A DNA stretch of 48,687 nucleotides, from NCBI GenBank assembly GCA_001784475.1, contig MFRE01000012.1, forward strand, positions 768-49,454, written 5' to 3'. Each line of letters opens with the position of its first letter. Position 1 is the first letter of the stretch. Positions 26,883 to 36,819 of this stretch are shown in pieces. The position numbers and the translations under genes are program-made. The DNA is from Candidatus Magasanikbacteria bacterium RIFOXYD2_FULL_41_14 (GTDB lineage: Bacteria; Patescibacteriota; Patescibacteriia; Magasanikbacterales; GWA2-37-8). The notes below the pieces were generated by a model. The model was not told where the DNA came from, made no database searches, and saw only the letters and a program-made list of their open reading frames with translations.

Positions 26883-29405
26883 ATGGACACAAATGAAATG
26901 TCGGCTATTTTTAGTAACCACAAACAATATTTGGGCTTAACTGCAAGCGAAGCCAATAAACGCCTGGATCTTTATGGCCCAAACTCACGGCCCGCTCCCG
27001 CCAAAACACATTGGTACAAACGGCTTTTGGTCATAATTTCCGAACCAATGATTCTGTTATTATTGTCCGCATCCGCAATTTATTTTTTTATTGGCGATAA
27101 AATTGAAACGATTATTTTATTAATATCAATTATACCAATCTTAGTAATTGAATTTGTCCATGGACAAAAAACCGACACCGCCGTTAGCGCTCTCGACAAA
27201 GTTCTGGTCCAATTTGCTTCGGTGTATCGCGACCATACCGTAGTCAAGCTAGAAGTCGCTAACATCGTTCCGGGAGATTTAGTTTATTTAACAGCGGGTG
27301 ACAAAATACCAGCCGACGGCATCATCATTAATTCGCCAGGTTTAATGGTTGATGAATCAATTTTAACCGGAGAATCTGTCTCCGCACCAAAACAAGAAGC
27401 AATAAATGAAAAAGAAAATAACGCTGACACTCTTCTCCAGCAAGGTACACTTGTCACTCAAGGCGAAGCAAAAATGCTCGTTACCACAACTGGAATTAAA
27501 ACCGCCTACGGCCGACTTGGAGAATTGCTAAAAAATATTGACGAACAAAGCACGCCACTTCAAAAAAAAATCCGCCGCTTAATCACCAGTATTGCCATAA
27601 TAGCCGGAGTGGTTGCTTTTACAATTGGTATAATTATGGGACTCCGAATCGGCTGGGCCAACGGAATTCTAAGCGCCATCACAATGGCAATGTCTTTGAT
27701 CCCGGAGGAGTTCCCCATAGTGTTTAATGTATTTCTAATTATGGGCGTCTGGCGGATGACACACAAAAACGCATTGGTCAGAAAAATGGCGATGGTGGAA
27801 ATTTTGGGGTCCACCACAGTTATTTGTACTGACAAAACTGGAACATTGACTACCGGAAAAATGTTGCTACAGAAAATTTTTTATAAAGACCAACTAATAG
27901 AAGCTGACGATCTTCTTAAAAAATCTAGCACCATAATTGAACCGGTAACCGCCGCCCTTTTGGCACTTGAACAAATTGCGATTGACCCGATGGAAATTGA
28001 AGTACAACGCTTTGCTAAACAAATACACATTAATTTAGAAAATCTTTACCAAAGCCACGAATTAATTGAGGACCGCACTTTCGAAAGTAAAACTAAAATG
28101 GTTCACCACCTTTGGCAGGATAAGGCGGGAAACTTACGACAGTATTCCGCCGGAGCTCCTGAAAATATTATTAACAATTCTTTAATATCCGATAAGGAAC
28201 GCGCGCGTCTTAAGGTCGCGTACGAATCTATGGCCGCACAAGGATACCGAGTAATTGCTATAGCCACCAAATTATTAAAAGACAACGAGCAAATAGGAAT
28301 TGATAACCTTGAATTTCAAGCGCTGTTTGCGCTTTACGACCCACCGCGAGACGGTGTCAAGGAAGCAATTCAACTATGCCAAAAAGCCGGGATAAGAATT
28401 ATTATGATAACTGGTGACAATAAATTAACCGCTCATAATATTGCTGAACAAATTGGCTTAAAACATAACGAAGAATTAATTGGTGAAACTGAATTAAAAA
28501 ATCTATCACCGGCCGCCTTAGAACAAATGGTAAAAACTCATGACATTTTTGCCCGCATTAAACCAGAAGAAAAATATTTATTAGTTGAAGCACTACAAAA
28601 AAACGGCGAGATTGTCGCAATGACTGGCGATGGCGTCAATGATGCTCCTGCTTTAAAAAAAGCAGATATCGGTATTGCTATGGGCGAAAGAGGTACAGAG
28701 GTGGCCCGGGCGGCCGCCGGCATAATTTTAACAGATGACAATTTTGCATCAATCGCCAATGCCGTAAAAGATGGAAGAAAAATTTATGACAATTTACGAC
28801 AAGCATTTGTGTTTTTATTAACTTTCCACATACCAATTGTGGTCTTAGCATTTTTCCCACTATTCTGGGGGGACACCCTGATTTTTCACCCAATTCATAT
28901 AATTTTTTTGGAGTTATTTTGCGATCCGGCGGCAGTACTTGGCTTTGAACACGAAAAAGCGCGACACAACCTGATGAATGAACCGCCGCGACCTTCAAAC
29001 GCTCCACTTATTAATCGCGCCATGATTTGGCAAATTATCATTCAGGGCTTAGGGATTGCTGTAATCAGTTGTGGTTTTTATATTTACTGGTCATTTTATC
29101 AAAACGACATTGCTTTAGGGCGCACCACCGCTTTTGTCAGTTTAGTTTTTGGTCAGATTTTGATTATATTTTTTTCACGTGAGTGGGAACAGATTAAGAG
29201 CAACAGTTTATTACTAATAATAGGGCTCGCTACTATTACTGCCATTATCTTAATTATTGAAATCAAACAACTAACGGGAATATTCCAATTTAGTCACCTC
29301 AGTCAATCCACTTTAATAGCCACGACAATAATCTGCGCGATTTTTACCTTCGCCTTTGCTCGGCTAGGACGTTGGGCAAACAGATTTACAGCTAAAAAAA
29401 TATAG
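26883..29405 (+). CDS. P-type cation-transporting ATPase
   Basis: DESILTGESV, ICTDKTGTLTTGKM, MITGDNKLTA, MTGDGVNDAPALKKADIGIAMG motifs. Confidence 0.95.
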   Translation: MDTNEMSAIFSNHKQYLGLTASEANKRLDLYGPNSRPAPAKTHWYKRLLVIISEPMILLLLSASAIYFFIGDKIETIILLISIIPILVIEFVHGQKTDTAVSALDKVLVQFASVYRDHTVVKLEVANIVPGDLVYLTAGDKIPADGIIINSPGLMVDESILTGESVSAPKQEAINEKENNADTLLQQGTLVTQGEAKMLVTTTGIKTAYGRLGELLKNIDEQSTPLQKKIRRLITSIAIIAGVVAFTIGIIMGLRIGWANGILSAITMAMSLIPEEFPIVFNVFLIMGVWRMTHKNALVRKMAMVEILGSTTVICTDKTGTLTTGKMLLQKIFYKDQLIEADDLLKKSSTIIEPVTAALLALEQIAIDPMEIEVQRFAKQIHINLENLYQSHELIEDRTFESKTKMVHHLWQDKAGNLRQYSAGAPENIINNSLISDKERARLKVAYESMAAQGYRVIAIATKLLKDNEQIGIDNLEFQALFALYDPPRDGVKEAIQLCQKAGIRIIMITGDNKLTAHNIAEQIGLKHNEELIGETELKNLSPAALEQMVKTHDIFARIKPEEKYLLVEALQKNGEIVAMTGDGVNDAPALKKADIGIAMGERGTEVARAAAGIILTDDNFASIANAVKDGRKIYDNLRQAFVFLLTFHIPIVVLAFFPLFWGDTLIFHPIHIIFLELFCDPAAVLGFEHEKARHNLMNEPPRPSNAPLINRAMIWQIIIQGLGIAVISCGFYIYWSFYQNDIALGRTTAFVSLVFGQILIIFFSREWEQIKSNSLLLIIGLATITAIILIIEIKQLTGIFQFSHLSQSTLIATTIICAIFTFAFARLGRWANRFTAKKI

Positions 29406-29407
29406 CT

Positions 29408-30454
29408 ATGAATAATTTAATTGAAATATTGGCGAATGAGCCACCCTACCGCCAAAAACAAATTCAAGCGGCTTGGTTTGATATAAAGGTACGCTCTTAT
29501 GACCAAATCAGCACATTGCCACAAAGTTTGCGTTTCAAACTCGCCAACGCAGATTTCCTAACAGTGGCACCAACTGGTGTAGCTGAAGACAAAGATGATC
29601 AAACATTCAAAACACTGCTGCATTTAAAAGACGGCGTCGCTATTGAAACGGTTTTGATGGGACGTGTCAATAAGAAATTGGTCGGACGAGAAGGTGAAAC
29701 CCGCTATACCATTTGCGTTTCTTCACAAGTCGGTTGTCCGATGCGTTGCACTTTTTGCGCTACCGGTCGGCTCGGTTTAAAAAGAAATTTAACCTGGCAA
29801 GAAATTTTAGATCAATATCGCTTTTGGAATTACTTCATCGCAGACAATCTGAAAGGACGAATCGACAATATAGTTTTTATGGGTCAGGGTGAGCCAATGT
29901 TAAACTATGAAAATGTTAAACAGACAATCAATCTCATCTTAAAAAATACTGATTTAGGCCCGCGTCAAATTACTGTTTCTACTGTTGGCGTCAAAGCCGG
30001 TATGGAAAAAATAGTGACCGACCCAGAGTGGCCACCAGTTCGATTTGCGCTTTCACTGCATAGCGCAATTACTGAAACTAGACAAAAATTAATCCCCTCT
30101 CATTCTGGTGGATTTTTAGAGTGGCTTCCTGAGTGGTCAAAACAATATCACGAACGTTTTCCATCACGCAATCATTTTGTTGGTTTGGAATACACCTTTA
30201 TTAATGGCACCAATGATGACGACAAACACTTAAAGGCACTGGTAAAATTAGCATCTAAACTAGGTAAAGTTCGCATTAATCTTATCCCTTACAATTCCAC
30301 CGACCCGAACATGCTTGGTAGCCCAATAGAAACAATTGAACACTGGCGCGACGAACTCATGAAAAAGGATTTTGTAGTTACCATTCGCCGCTCCCAAGGA
30401 CAACGAATTGCCGCGGCCTGCGGACAACTCGCCAATAAACAATCTGAAAAATAA
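29408..30454 (+). CDS. rlmN: 23S rRNA (adenine2503-C2)-methyltransferase, radical SAM
   Basis: SSQVGCPMRCTFCATGRLGLKRNLT; VFMGQGEPMLNY; STVGVKAGM; ACGQL C-terminus. Confidence 0.95.
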   Translation: MNNLIEILANEPPYRQKQIQAAWFDIKVRSYDQISTLPQSLRFKLANADFLTVAPTGVAEDKDDQTFKTLLHLKDGVAIETVLMGRVNKKLVGREGETRYTICVSSQVGCPMRCTFCATGRLGLKRNLTWQEILDQYRFWNYFIADNLKGRIDNIVFMGQGEPMLNYENVKQTINLILKNTDLGPRQITVSTVGVKAGMEKIVTDPEWPPVRFALSLHSAITETRQKLIPSHSGGFLEWLPEWSKQYHERFPSRNHFVGLEYTFINGTNDDDKHLKALVKLASKLGKVRINLIPYNSTDPNMLGSPIETIEHWRDELMKKDFVVTIRRSQGQRIAAACGQLANKQSEK

Positions 30455-30471
30455 ATTTATAAGTAATAATT

Positions 30472-31461
30472 ATGAACATAACAATCCTCGGTGCCGGTAA
30501 TATGGGAACGGCCTTAGCCCAAGTCATAGCAAAAAATGGTCATAAAGTAACATTGTGGAACGTGGAAATTGATCCAGAACCATTGGAACAAATTGCGCGC
30601 TTTAAGGAAAATAAAAAATATTTACCGGGAATAAAATTATCAAAAAACATAAAACCGGAACCGGATTTGAAACGAGCACTAAATGGCGCACAAGTATTGG
30701 TGCTGGCTATTCCAAGTAAATATATTTTAACAATTTTAAAACGCGCACGGCCATATTTAAAAGGAAAAATAATTTGTCTTAATGCTTCTAAGGGTTTTAC
30801 TGATAATTTAGAAACAATATCGGTTACAGCCAAGAAATTACTACCGAAATTATCACAAACATCTTTGGGAAGCTTATCCGGACCGGCCATTGCCACTGAT
30901 TTGGCACTTGGTAAATTTACCGCCATGGACATAGCATCTAGTAATAAACATACAATTAAGGTGGCGCGTGAAATTTTGGGAAAAAATAAACTAAAATTAA
31001 ACGCCTCATCTGATTTAATTGGCGTCGAAACCGCTGGCGCAATTAAAAATGTGTACGCGATCGCGCTCGGTATAGCGGTAGCCCTTGATTATTCCCACAA
31101 CACTATTTCCGCTTTAATGGTTGCCGCTCTCAAAGAAATGTCTGTACTGATCAAAGCCGCCGGCGGACAAAGTAACACCGTACTCGGACTTTCTGGTGTT
31201 GGCGATCTCATTGGCACCGGTCTTTGCCCGACTTCGCGCAATCACCGTTTCGGCAACTGCTTGGCGCATGGATTGTGTACAGCCGATGCACTTCTCCAAG
31301 TGAAACAAATAGTGGAAGGCGTCCCAGCCACAAGCACCATAGAACGACTCGGCAAAAAATACCAAATAAAATTACCATTAGCCCACCTGGTAGCGCTCTG
31401 TGTTAAAGGAGCAAAGACAAAAATTGAATTTGAAAAATATTTAAGTAAATATTCACAATGA
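30472..31461 (+). CDS. gpsA: glycerol-3-phosphate dehydrogenase [NAD(P)+]
   Basis: ILGAGNMGTALAQVIAKNGHKVTLW; NASKGF; SGPAIA; ETAGAIKNVYAIALGI; GLSGVGDLIGT motifs. Confidence 0.95.
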   Translation: MNITILGAGNMGTALAQVIAKNGHKVTLWNVEIDPEPLEQIARFKENKKYLPGIKLSKNIKPEPDLKRALNGAQVLVLAIPSKYILTILKRARPYLKGKIICLNASKGFTDNLETISVTAKKLLPKLSQTSLGSLSGPAIATDLALGKFTAMDIASSNKHTIKVAREILGKNKLKLNASSDLIGVETAGAIKNVYAIALGIAVALDYSHNTISALMVAALKEMSVLIKAAGGQSNTVLGLSGVGDLIGTGLCPTSRNHRFGNCLAHGLCTADALLQVKQIVEGVPATSTIERLGKKYQIKLPLAHLVALCVKGAKTKIEFEKYLSKYSQ

Positions 31462-33185
31462 ACCGAAGCGCCCAAAACACAGATAGCCGTTTTGCTGTTA
31501 TTGCAGTAGTTTTTTTGTTAATAACACTTGGAATAATTAGCAAATTATTTATTTTACAAATAATTGAACACGGATATTACGCTACGCTTGCTTTGAATAC
31601 GCGAGAGATTTATCGTCAACTTTATCCGGAACGCGGCAAAATTTTTTTTAAAGACGCCCGCACCGATGAAATACACCCAGCGGCCATCAATCGCGATTAT
31701 CACCAAATTTTTGCTGTTCCCAAAGAGATAGAGAAAGAACAAGTCGCAAGCACCACTAAAAAATTAACGGAAATACTAGCCATCACCGATCTTGACGAAA
31801 TAAAAAACATTGAGAATAAATTAAGTAAACAGAATGACCCTTACGAGCCCGTCGCTAAAAAAATTGACGATGATATTTGGCAAAAAATTCAAGAACTAAA
31901 CATGCCGGGCATATATTCTTCTCCAGAAGAGTGGCGGTATTATCCCGAAAAAGAAACCGGCTCATCAATTTTGGGGTTTGCTCGCCGCGAAGATGAGCGT
32001 CAAGTTGGAAATTACGGCATTGAGGGTTACTGGAATAAAACTTTAGCTGGTCAAGAGGGATTTTTACTTGGAGAAAAAAGCGCGCTAGGTTCAATTATAT
32101 CTTTGGCTGGCCAAACTCTTAAAGACGCGCAGCCTGGATCTGATATTATATTAACTATTGATCGGGCGCTTGAAACAGAGTTGTGCTCATATCTGCGTGA
32201 CGGTTTAGAGGAATATCAGGCTAAAAGTGCGGCATTGGTTTTAATGAACCCACAAACCGGAGCAATTTTAGCGATGTGCAGCGCGCCCGATTTTGACCCC
32301 AATAACTACTCCGCCGCTAATGAAATTGATAATTATAACAATACAACGATTTTCACACCATATGAACCAGGTTCAGTATTTAAACCGATCACAGTCGCCA
32401 TGGCTATTGATCAAAATTTAACCACACCTAATAGTTATTTTGATGACCCTTGTCAAAGAAAAATTGATGGTTTTACCATTAAAAACGCCATGCAAAAATG
32501 TTATGGTACGATTACCATGACAGAAGCTTTGGAAAATTCTGTCAATACGGCGATGATTTATCTTGAAGAAAAAATGGGTTCGAAAAACTTTTTACAATAT
32601 GTAAAAAAATTCGGATTTGGGGAAAAAACCGGACTACGACTTAACACTGAAGAGCCCGGCAACATCAGCTCCCTTGAAAAAACCGGGCAAGTTTACGGCG
32701 CGGTTGCATCTTTTGGACAAGGTATCACAGTCACACCTTTACAAATCGCAGTTGCCTATTCAGCAATTGCAAATGGTGGTAAACTGCCTAAACCGATCAT
32801 TGTTTCCGAAATCCAACACCCCAACGGCCAAACTGAAAAAACAACTCCCCAAACCACCGACACAGTTGTATCAGCGCGGGCCGCCAAATTAACCGCCGGC
32901 ATGATGGTATCAGTAATTGAATCCACCCACGGGCAAACCGCACGCCTTAATCATTATTTTATGGCCGGCAAAACTGGCACCGCTCAAATTGCCGGTCCAG
33001 GCGGATATACTGAAGAAACCAACCATACTTTTGCCGGATTTGGACCGGCTGAAAAACCGGAGCTCGTCTTAGTGGTTAAATACGAGTCGCCCCAAAGACA
33101 ATGGGCTGAATCAACGGCTTCTCTAACTTTTAAAAAATCAATGGATTTTGCCTTAAAATACTTAGGCCTAACCGAAGAACGTTAA
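31458..33185 (+). CDS. ftsI: Peptidoglycan D,D-transpeptidase FtsI-like (class B PBP)
   Basis: YEPGSVFKPITVAMA (SxxK), SVNTAMI (SxN), AGKTGTAQI (KTG). Confidence 0.93.
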   Translation: MNRSAQNTDSRFAVIAVVFLLITLGIISKLFILQIIEHGYYATLALNTREIYRQLYPERGKIFFKDARTDEIHPAAINRDYHQIFAVPKEIEKEQVASTTKKLTEILAITDLDEIKNIENKLSKQNDPYEPVAKKIDDDIWQKIQELNMPGIYSSPEEWRYYPEKETGSSILGFARREDERQVGNYGIEGYWNKTLAGQEGFLLGEKSALGSIISLAGQTLKDAQPGSDIILTIDRALETELCSYLRDGLEEYQAKSAALVLMNPQTGAILAMCSAPDFDPNNYSAANEIDNYNNTTIFTPYEPGSVFKPITVAMAIDQNLTTPNSYFDDPCQRKIDGFTIKNAMQKCYGTITMTEALENSVNTAMIYLEEKMGSKNFLQYVKKFGFGEKTGLRLNTEEPGNISSLEKTGQVYGAVASFGQGITVTPLQIAVAYSAIANGGKLPKPIIVSEIQHPNGQTEKTTPQTTDTVVSARAAKLTAGMMVSVIESTHGQTARLNHYFMAGKTGTAQIAGPGGYTEETNHTFAGFGPAEKPELVLVVKYESPQRQWAESTASLTFKKSMDFALKYLGLTEER

Positions 33186-33212
33186 AAAAAATAAAATTAT
33201 TTTAAATATATT

Positions 33213-34505
33213 ATGTTAAAATCAATTCTTCAATATTTACTCAAATATTTTTCACAAAAAATAATTGCCAAATATTCACCCGACATTGTCGGTATTACTG
33301 GTTCAATTGGTAAAACTTCAACTAAGGAGGCAACAGCAGCAGTACTAGCAACAAAATTCAGTATTCGTAAAAGCGTTAAAAATTATAACAATGAAATTGG
33401 CTTACCTTTAACGATTATCGGCATAGAAGAAACTCCCGGGCGTTCCATTTTGGGATGGCTCAAAGTATTTAATAAAATTCGCAAACTAATTTTTTTCCGT
33501 TCAAAAAATTATCCGGAAATTTTGGTACTGGAAATGGGTGCAGATCGACCAGGAGACATAAAATATCTTACCAGTTTGGCACCGTGCAAAGTAGGCGTAC
33601 TCACATATATTTCACATGCCCACACTGAATATTTTAAGACCTTAAAAAAAATTGCCCAAGAAAAAAGACAGATTATTACTCACTTAAATAAAGACGGCTT
33701 CGCCATATTAAATTACGACAACGCCCTTGTGATGGAGAATGCTCACCTCACCAAAGCCGAAGTAATTACCTTTGGTTTTAATGAGGGAGCCGATTTGCGG
33801 GCCAGCGATATTAATATTATTTATAACGAAATTGACTGGCCCGCTGGTTTAAATTTTAAGTTAAACTACAAAGGCAATATTGTACCGGCATTTTTACCAG
33901 ATGCCGTGGCCGAACATCTTATTCCTTCCGCCTTAGCTGGCTTGGCTATCGGATTAGTATTTGGCATTAATCTTGTCGAAGGAATTGAAGCGATTAAAAA
34001 AACAACGCCGGTCGCCGGGCACATGCGCTTAATTCCCGGAATTAAAGGTACAATGCTGATTGACGACACTTACAATTCATCACCAGAACCAACAAAATCC
34101 GCTTTGCGCACCCTCCAAAAAATTGGGACTAAACCTAACGCGCGTCGCTTCGCGGTTTTGGGTGATATGCTAGAACTTGGATCGGAAACAGAAAATGCTC
34201 ACCGGGAGATCGGATTTATGACGGCTGAAACCGGTGTTGAATTTCTCATTACAGTTGGAACAGCGAGTAAATACACCGCCCAAGCCGCCCGTGAAGCCGG
34301 ACTAAGCGATGATCAGATTGCCTCATTTGATGATAGTTTTGCGGCTGGAAAATTTTTGCAACAAAAAATCGCGCAAAATGACATCGCTCTTATCAAAGGT
34401 TCACAAGGGGTGCGCATGGAAAAGATTGTCAAAGAATTAATGGCCGAACCGCTCCAATCTCGTGAATTGCTAGTGCGACAAGACCACAACTGGCTTCAAA
34501 ACTAA
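33213..34505 (+). CDS. murF: MurF-like UDP-MurNAc-tripeptide:D-Ala-D-Ala ligase
   Basis: GITGSIGKTSTKEATAAVL; EMGADRPGDI; DDTYNSSPEPTKSAL; AVLGDMLELG motifs. Confidence 0.92.
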   Translation: MLKSILQYLLKYFSQKIIAKYSPDIVGITGSIGKTSTKEATAAVLATKFSIRKSVKNYNNEIGLPLTIIGIEETPGRSILGWLKVFNKIRKLIFFRSKNYPEILVLEMGADRPGDIKYLTSLAPCKVGVLTYISHAHTEYFKTLKKIAQEKRQIITHLNKDGFAILNYDNALVMENAHLTKAEVITFGFNEGADLRASDINIIYNEIDWPAGLNFKLNYKGNIVPAFLPDAVAEHLIPSALAGLAIGLVFGINLVEGIEAIKKTTPVAGHMRLIPGIKGTMLIDDTYNSSPEPTKSALRTLQKIGTKPNARRFAVLGDMLELGSETENAHREIGFMTAETGVEFLITVGTASKYTAQAAREAGLSDDQIASFDDSFAAGKFLQQKIAQNDIALIKGSQGVRMEKIVKELMAEPLQSRELLVRQDHNWLQN

Positions 34506-34551
34506 AACTTGATTTTTACGGTTTTTGAGCGTAAAATGTCAAAACAAACAT

Positions 34552-35664
34552 ATGAACCTAAATTTACTGCAAACTTCACTCACTTTTCTGCTGGCTGCCT
34601 GCATTGGCGCTTTTTTGTGGGCACCACTTTTAACCAAGTTTTTATATAAATATAAAATTACTCGCCGTGGTGATTTTGATTATACTTTGCGTGGTGAAAA
34701 ACAATCCAAGGTGGGCACGCCAATAATGGGTGGACTACTTGTAATTATTACAGTGATTGTAATTACCTTACTATTTAATTGGGATAGACGATATACTTAT
34801 GTGCCTATGGGCGTAATGACCATCGCTGCCCTACTCGGCGCAGCTGACGACCTTTTGAATATATTTGGTATACAACGCCGCTTGCGTTCATTTCATCAGA
34901 CTTTAACACTTATCAAGGTTCACAAACATTGGCATGTCCGTCTTTGGCATACCCTCTCACTGCCATGGGTGGCTTTTAGACGGGCAGTACGAATATTTGG
35001 CTCGAAGCCCGGTCGAGGAATTTTTGTTCATGAAAAACTATTATTGCAATTCTTGGCAGGCGCGGTTGCCGCTTGGTGGGTTTATTTTAAATTAGGCGAA
35101 ACCTGGCATTCAATTTGGATGCCGTTTAATGGCCAAGTAAATATTGGTTGGTGGATAATTCCGTTAATAATTTTCTTTGTAATGTTTACCGCGAACGCGG
35201 TAAACTTTGCCGATGGCTTGGACGGTCTGGCGGGCGGGGCGCTTATTATTACTTTCTCGGCGCTTGCTTTTATCAGCTGGGCAGAAGGTCGCACCGCTTT
35301 TGCTCCACTTAATGCTACCGTTGTCGGCGCGCTAATCGCCTACACTTATTTTAATGTCAAACCAGCGCGTTTTCAGATGGGTGATGTGGGATCGCTCGGA
35401 CTGGGGGCACTACTTGCCATCAACGCTATTGCCATTGATCGTATTTTACTTTTGCCCTTCTTGGGTTTTATTTTCTATCTTGAAATTATTACCGTAATTA
35501 TACAAGTTTTATCTCGGCGCCTTTTGGGCCGGCGTATTTTTAAAATGGCCCCCTTACACCATCACTTTGAATTTTTGGGTTGGAGCGAAGAAAAGATTGT
35601 CATGCGCTTTTGGATAATACATGGATTCGTAGTTTTCGTCGGACTATGGGTGGCGTTTTATTAA
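34552..35664 (+). CDS. mraY: phospho-N-acetylmuramoyl-pentapeptide-transferase
   Basis: KVGTPIMGGLLV, GAADDLLN, TANAVNFADGLDGLAGG, FQMGDVGSLGLG, PLHHHFE; start placed at ATG 34552 rather than upstream TTG 34525. Confidence 0.95.
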   Translation: MNLNLLQTSLTFLLAACIGAFLWAPLLTKFLYKYKITRRGDFDYTLRGEKQSKVGTPIMGGLLVIITVIVITLLFNWDRRYTYVPMGVMTIAALLGAADDLLNIFGIQRRLRSFHQTLTLIKVHKHWHVRLWHTLSLPWVAFRRAVRIFGSKPGRGIFVHEKLLLQFLAGAVAAWWVYFKLGETWHSIWMPFNGQVNIGWWIIPLIIFFVMFTANAVNFADGLDGLAGGALIITFSALAFISWAEGRTAFAPLNATVVGALIAYTYFNVKPARFQMGDVGSLGLGALLAINAIAIDRILLLPFLGFIFYLEIITVIIQVLSRRLLGRRIFKMAPLHHHFEFLGWSEEKIVMRFWIIHGFVVFVGLWVAFY

Positions 35665-35723
35665 AAATTGCAAATTTTTGATTTATAATTTCAAAATATC
35701 CAATTAACATTTCGCGATTTGCA

Positions 35724-36386
35724 TTGAAAAATTTAAAATTAATTGTGTATCTCACTTTCTCCCAAAAAACCATAACCGACTTTACCGAAACCAACATCGA
35801 AAACCTATACAACACTGGTTTTGTTTTTACGCGCCAAGGTAAAGGTGAGATGGACCAAACCAGAAGTGTGCGGGTGAATTTGGCTAAATTTAAATTGTCC
35901 AGTGAGAACCGCCGGATATTGCGCAAAAACGAAAATTTAAAATTTGAAATTATCGCTCTCCCCCACCCCAATTATGAGTGGACGATCCATAAACTTGGAC
36001 ATGATTTTTATTCAAAAAAATTTGGCAACAAGACTTTTTCGGCTAATAAAATCAAAGAACTACTGACTGATAAAAATAAAAGTAACTTTAATTTATTATT
36101 ATCTTTTAGCAAGCCCAAACCAATCGGATTTGCCATTTGCTTTCAAACTAAAAATATTTTACATTATTCTTATCCTTTTTACGATTTAGAGTCCGAAATG
36201 CCTAATATTGGTATCGCAATGATGACCGAAGCGATTATCTGGGCGCAAGAAAATAACAAAAAATATGCTTACCTTGGATCTGCCAAAGACGCGAAAGCAT
36301 TATATAAATTCCAATTTAGCGGCACAGAATGGTTTGACGGTGATAAGTGGAAAACTAACACTGATGAACTAAAACAAGTTATATGA
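35724..36386 (+). CDS. Ate1/Bpt-like aminoacyl-tRNA-protein transferase family (GNAT fold), divergent
   Basis: NTGFVFTRQGKGEMDQTRSVRVNLAKFKLSSENRRILRKNENLKFEI; C-terminal AYLGSAKDAKALYKFQFSGTEWFD resembles the GYYI..P.M.YK..F.P.E end of the family. Confidence 0.6.
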   Translation: MKNLKLIVYLTFSQKTITDFTETNIENLYNTGFVFTRQGKGEMDQTRSVRVNLAKFKLSSENRRILRKNENLKFEIIALPHPNYEWTIHKLGHDFYSKKFGNKTFSANKIKELLTDKNKSNFNLLLSFSKPKPIGFAICFQTKNILHYSYPFYDLESEMPNIGIAMMTEAIIWAQENNKKYAYLGSAKDAKALYKFQFSGTEWFDGDKWKTNTDELKQVI

Positions 36387-36808
36387 AAATAACGATTTGC
36401 TATAGTATGCAATTCGCAGAAAAGGCGACCAAGGCACAGACATGGCTAAACGCTCGTGGTTATGAAACGTTTGTATCCAGCGTTAATGCTGGTTATATTG
36501 GTTTGGATGATAAGGCAAAAGAAAAGCTAAAGTTGCATCATAAATATAAAGAAGACGCTATTCGCAATCATTTCAATTTGATAAAAAACTGTGATGCTAT
36601 TTTAGTTTTGAATTATGATAAAAACGGCATTGAAAACTACATCGGTGGTAATGCTTTTTTAGAAATGGGAATTGCTTACTTTTTAAAAAAACCAATCTAT
36701 CTGCTAAATCAAATTCCCAAAATGCCCTACTATGAAACTGAAATCATCGCGATGAAACCGACAATTATAAACGACGACTTGTCTGTAATTCTGAAATCCA
36801 CAATCTAA
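36383..36808 (+). CDS. Nucleoside 2-deoxyribosyltransferase-like small protein
   Basis: ITICYSMQFAEKATKAQTWLNARGYETFV...NCDAILVLNYDKNGIENYIGGNAFLEMGIAYFLKKPIYLL. Confidence 0.55.
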   Translation: MKITICYSMQFAEKATKAQTWLNARGYETFVSSVNAGYIGLDDKAKEKLKLHHKYKEDAIRNHFNLIKNCDAILVLNYDKNGIENYIGGNAFLEMGIAYFLKKPIYLLNQIPKMPYYETEIIAMKPTIINDDLSVILKSTI

Positions 36809-36819
36809 AATCTGAAACT

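Noticed and set aside
35183-35204. 22-nt palindrome GTTTACCGCGAACGCGGTAAAC in mraY
   Set aside because: Encodes the conserved FTANAVN motif of MraY, so not an insertion; palindromy is probably chance from codon choice.
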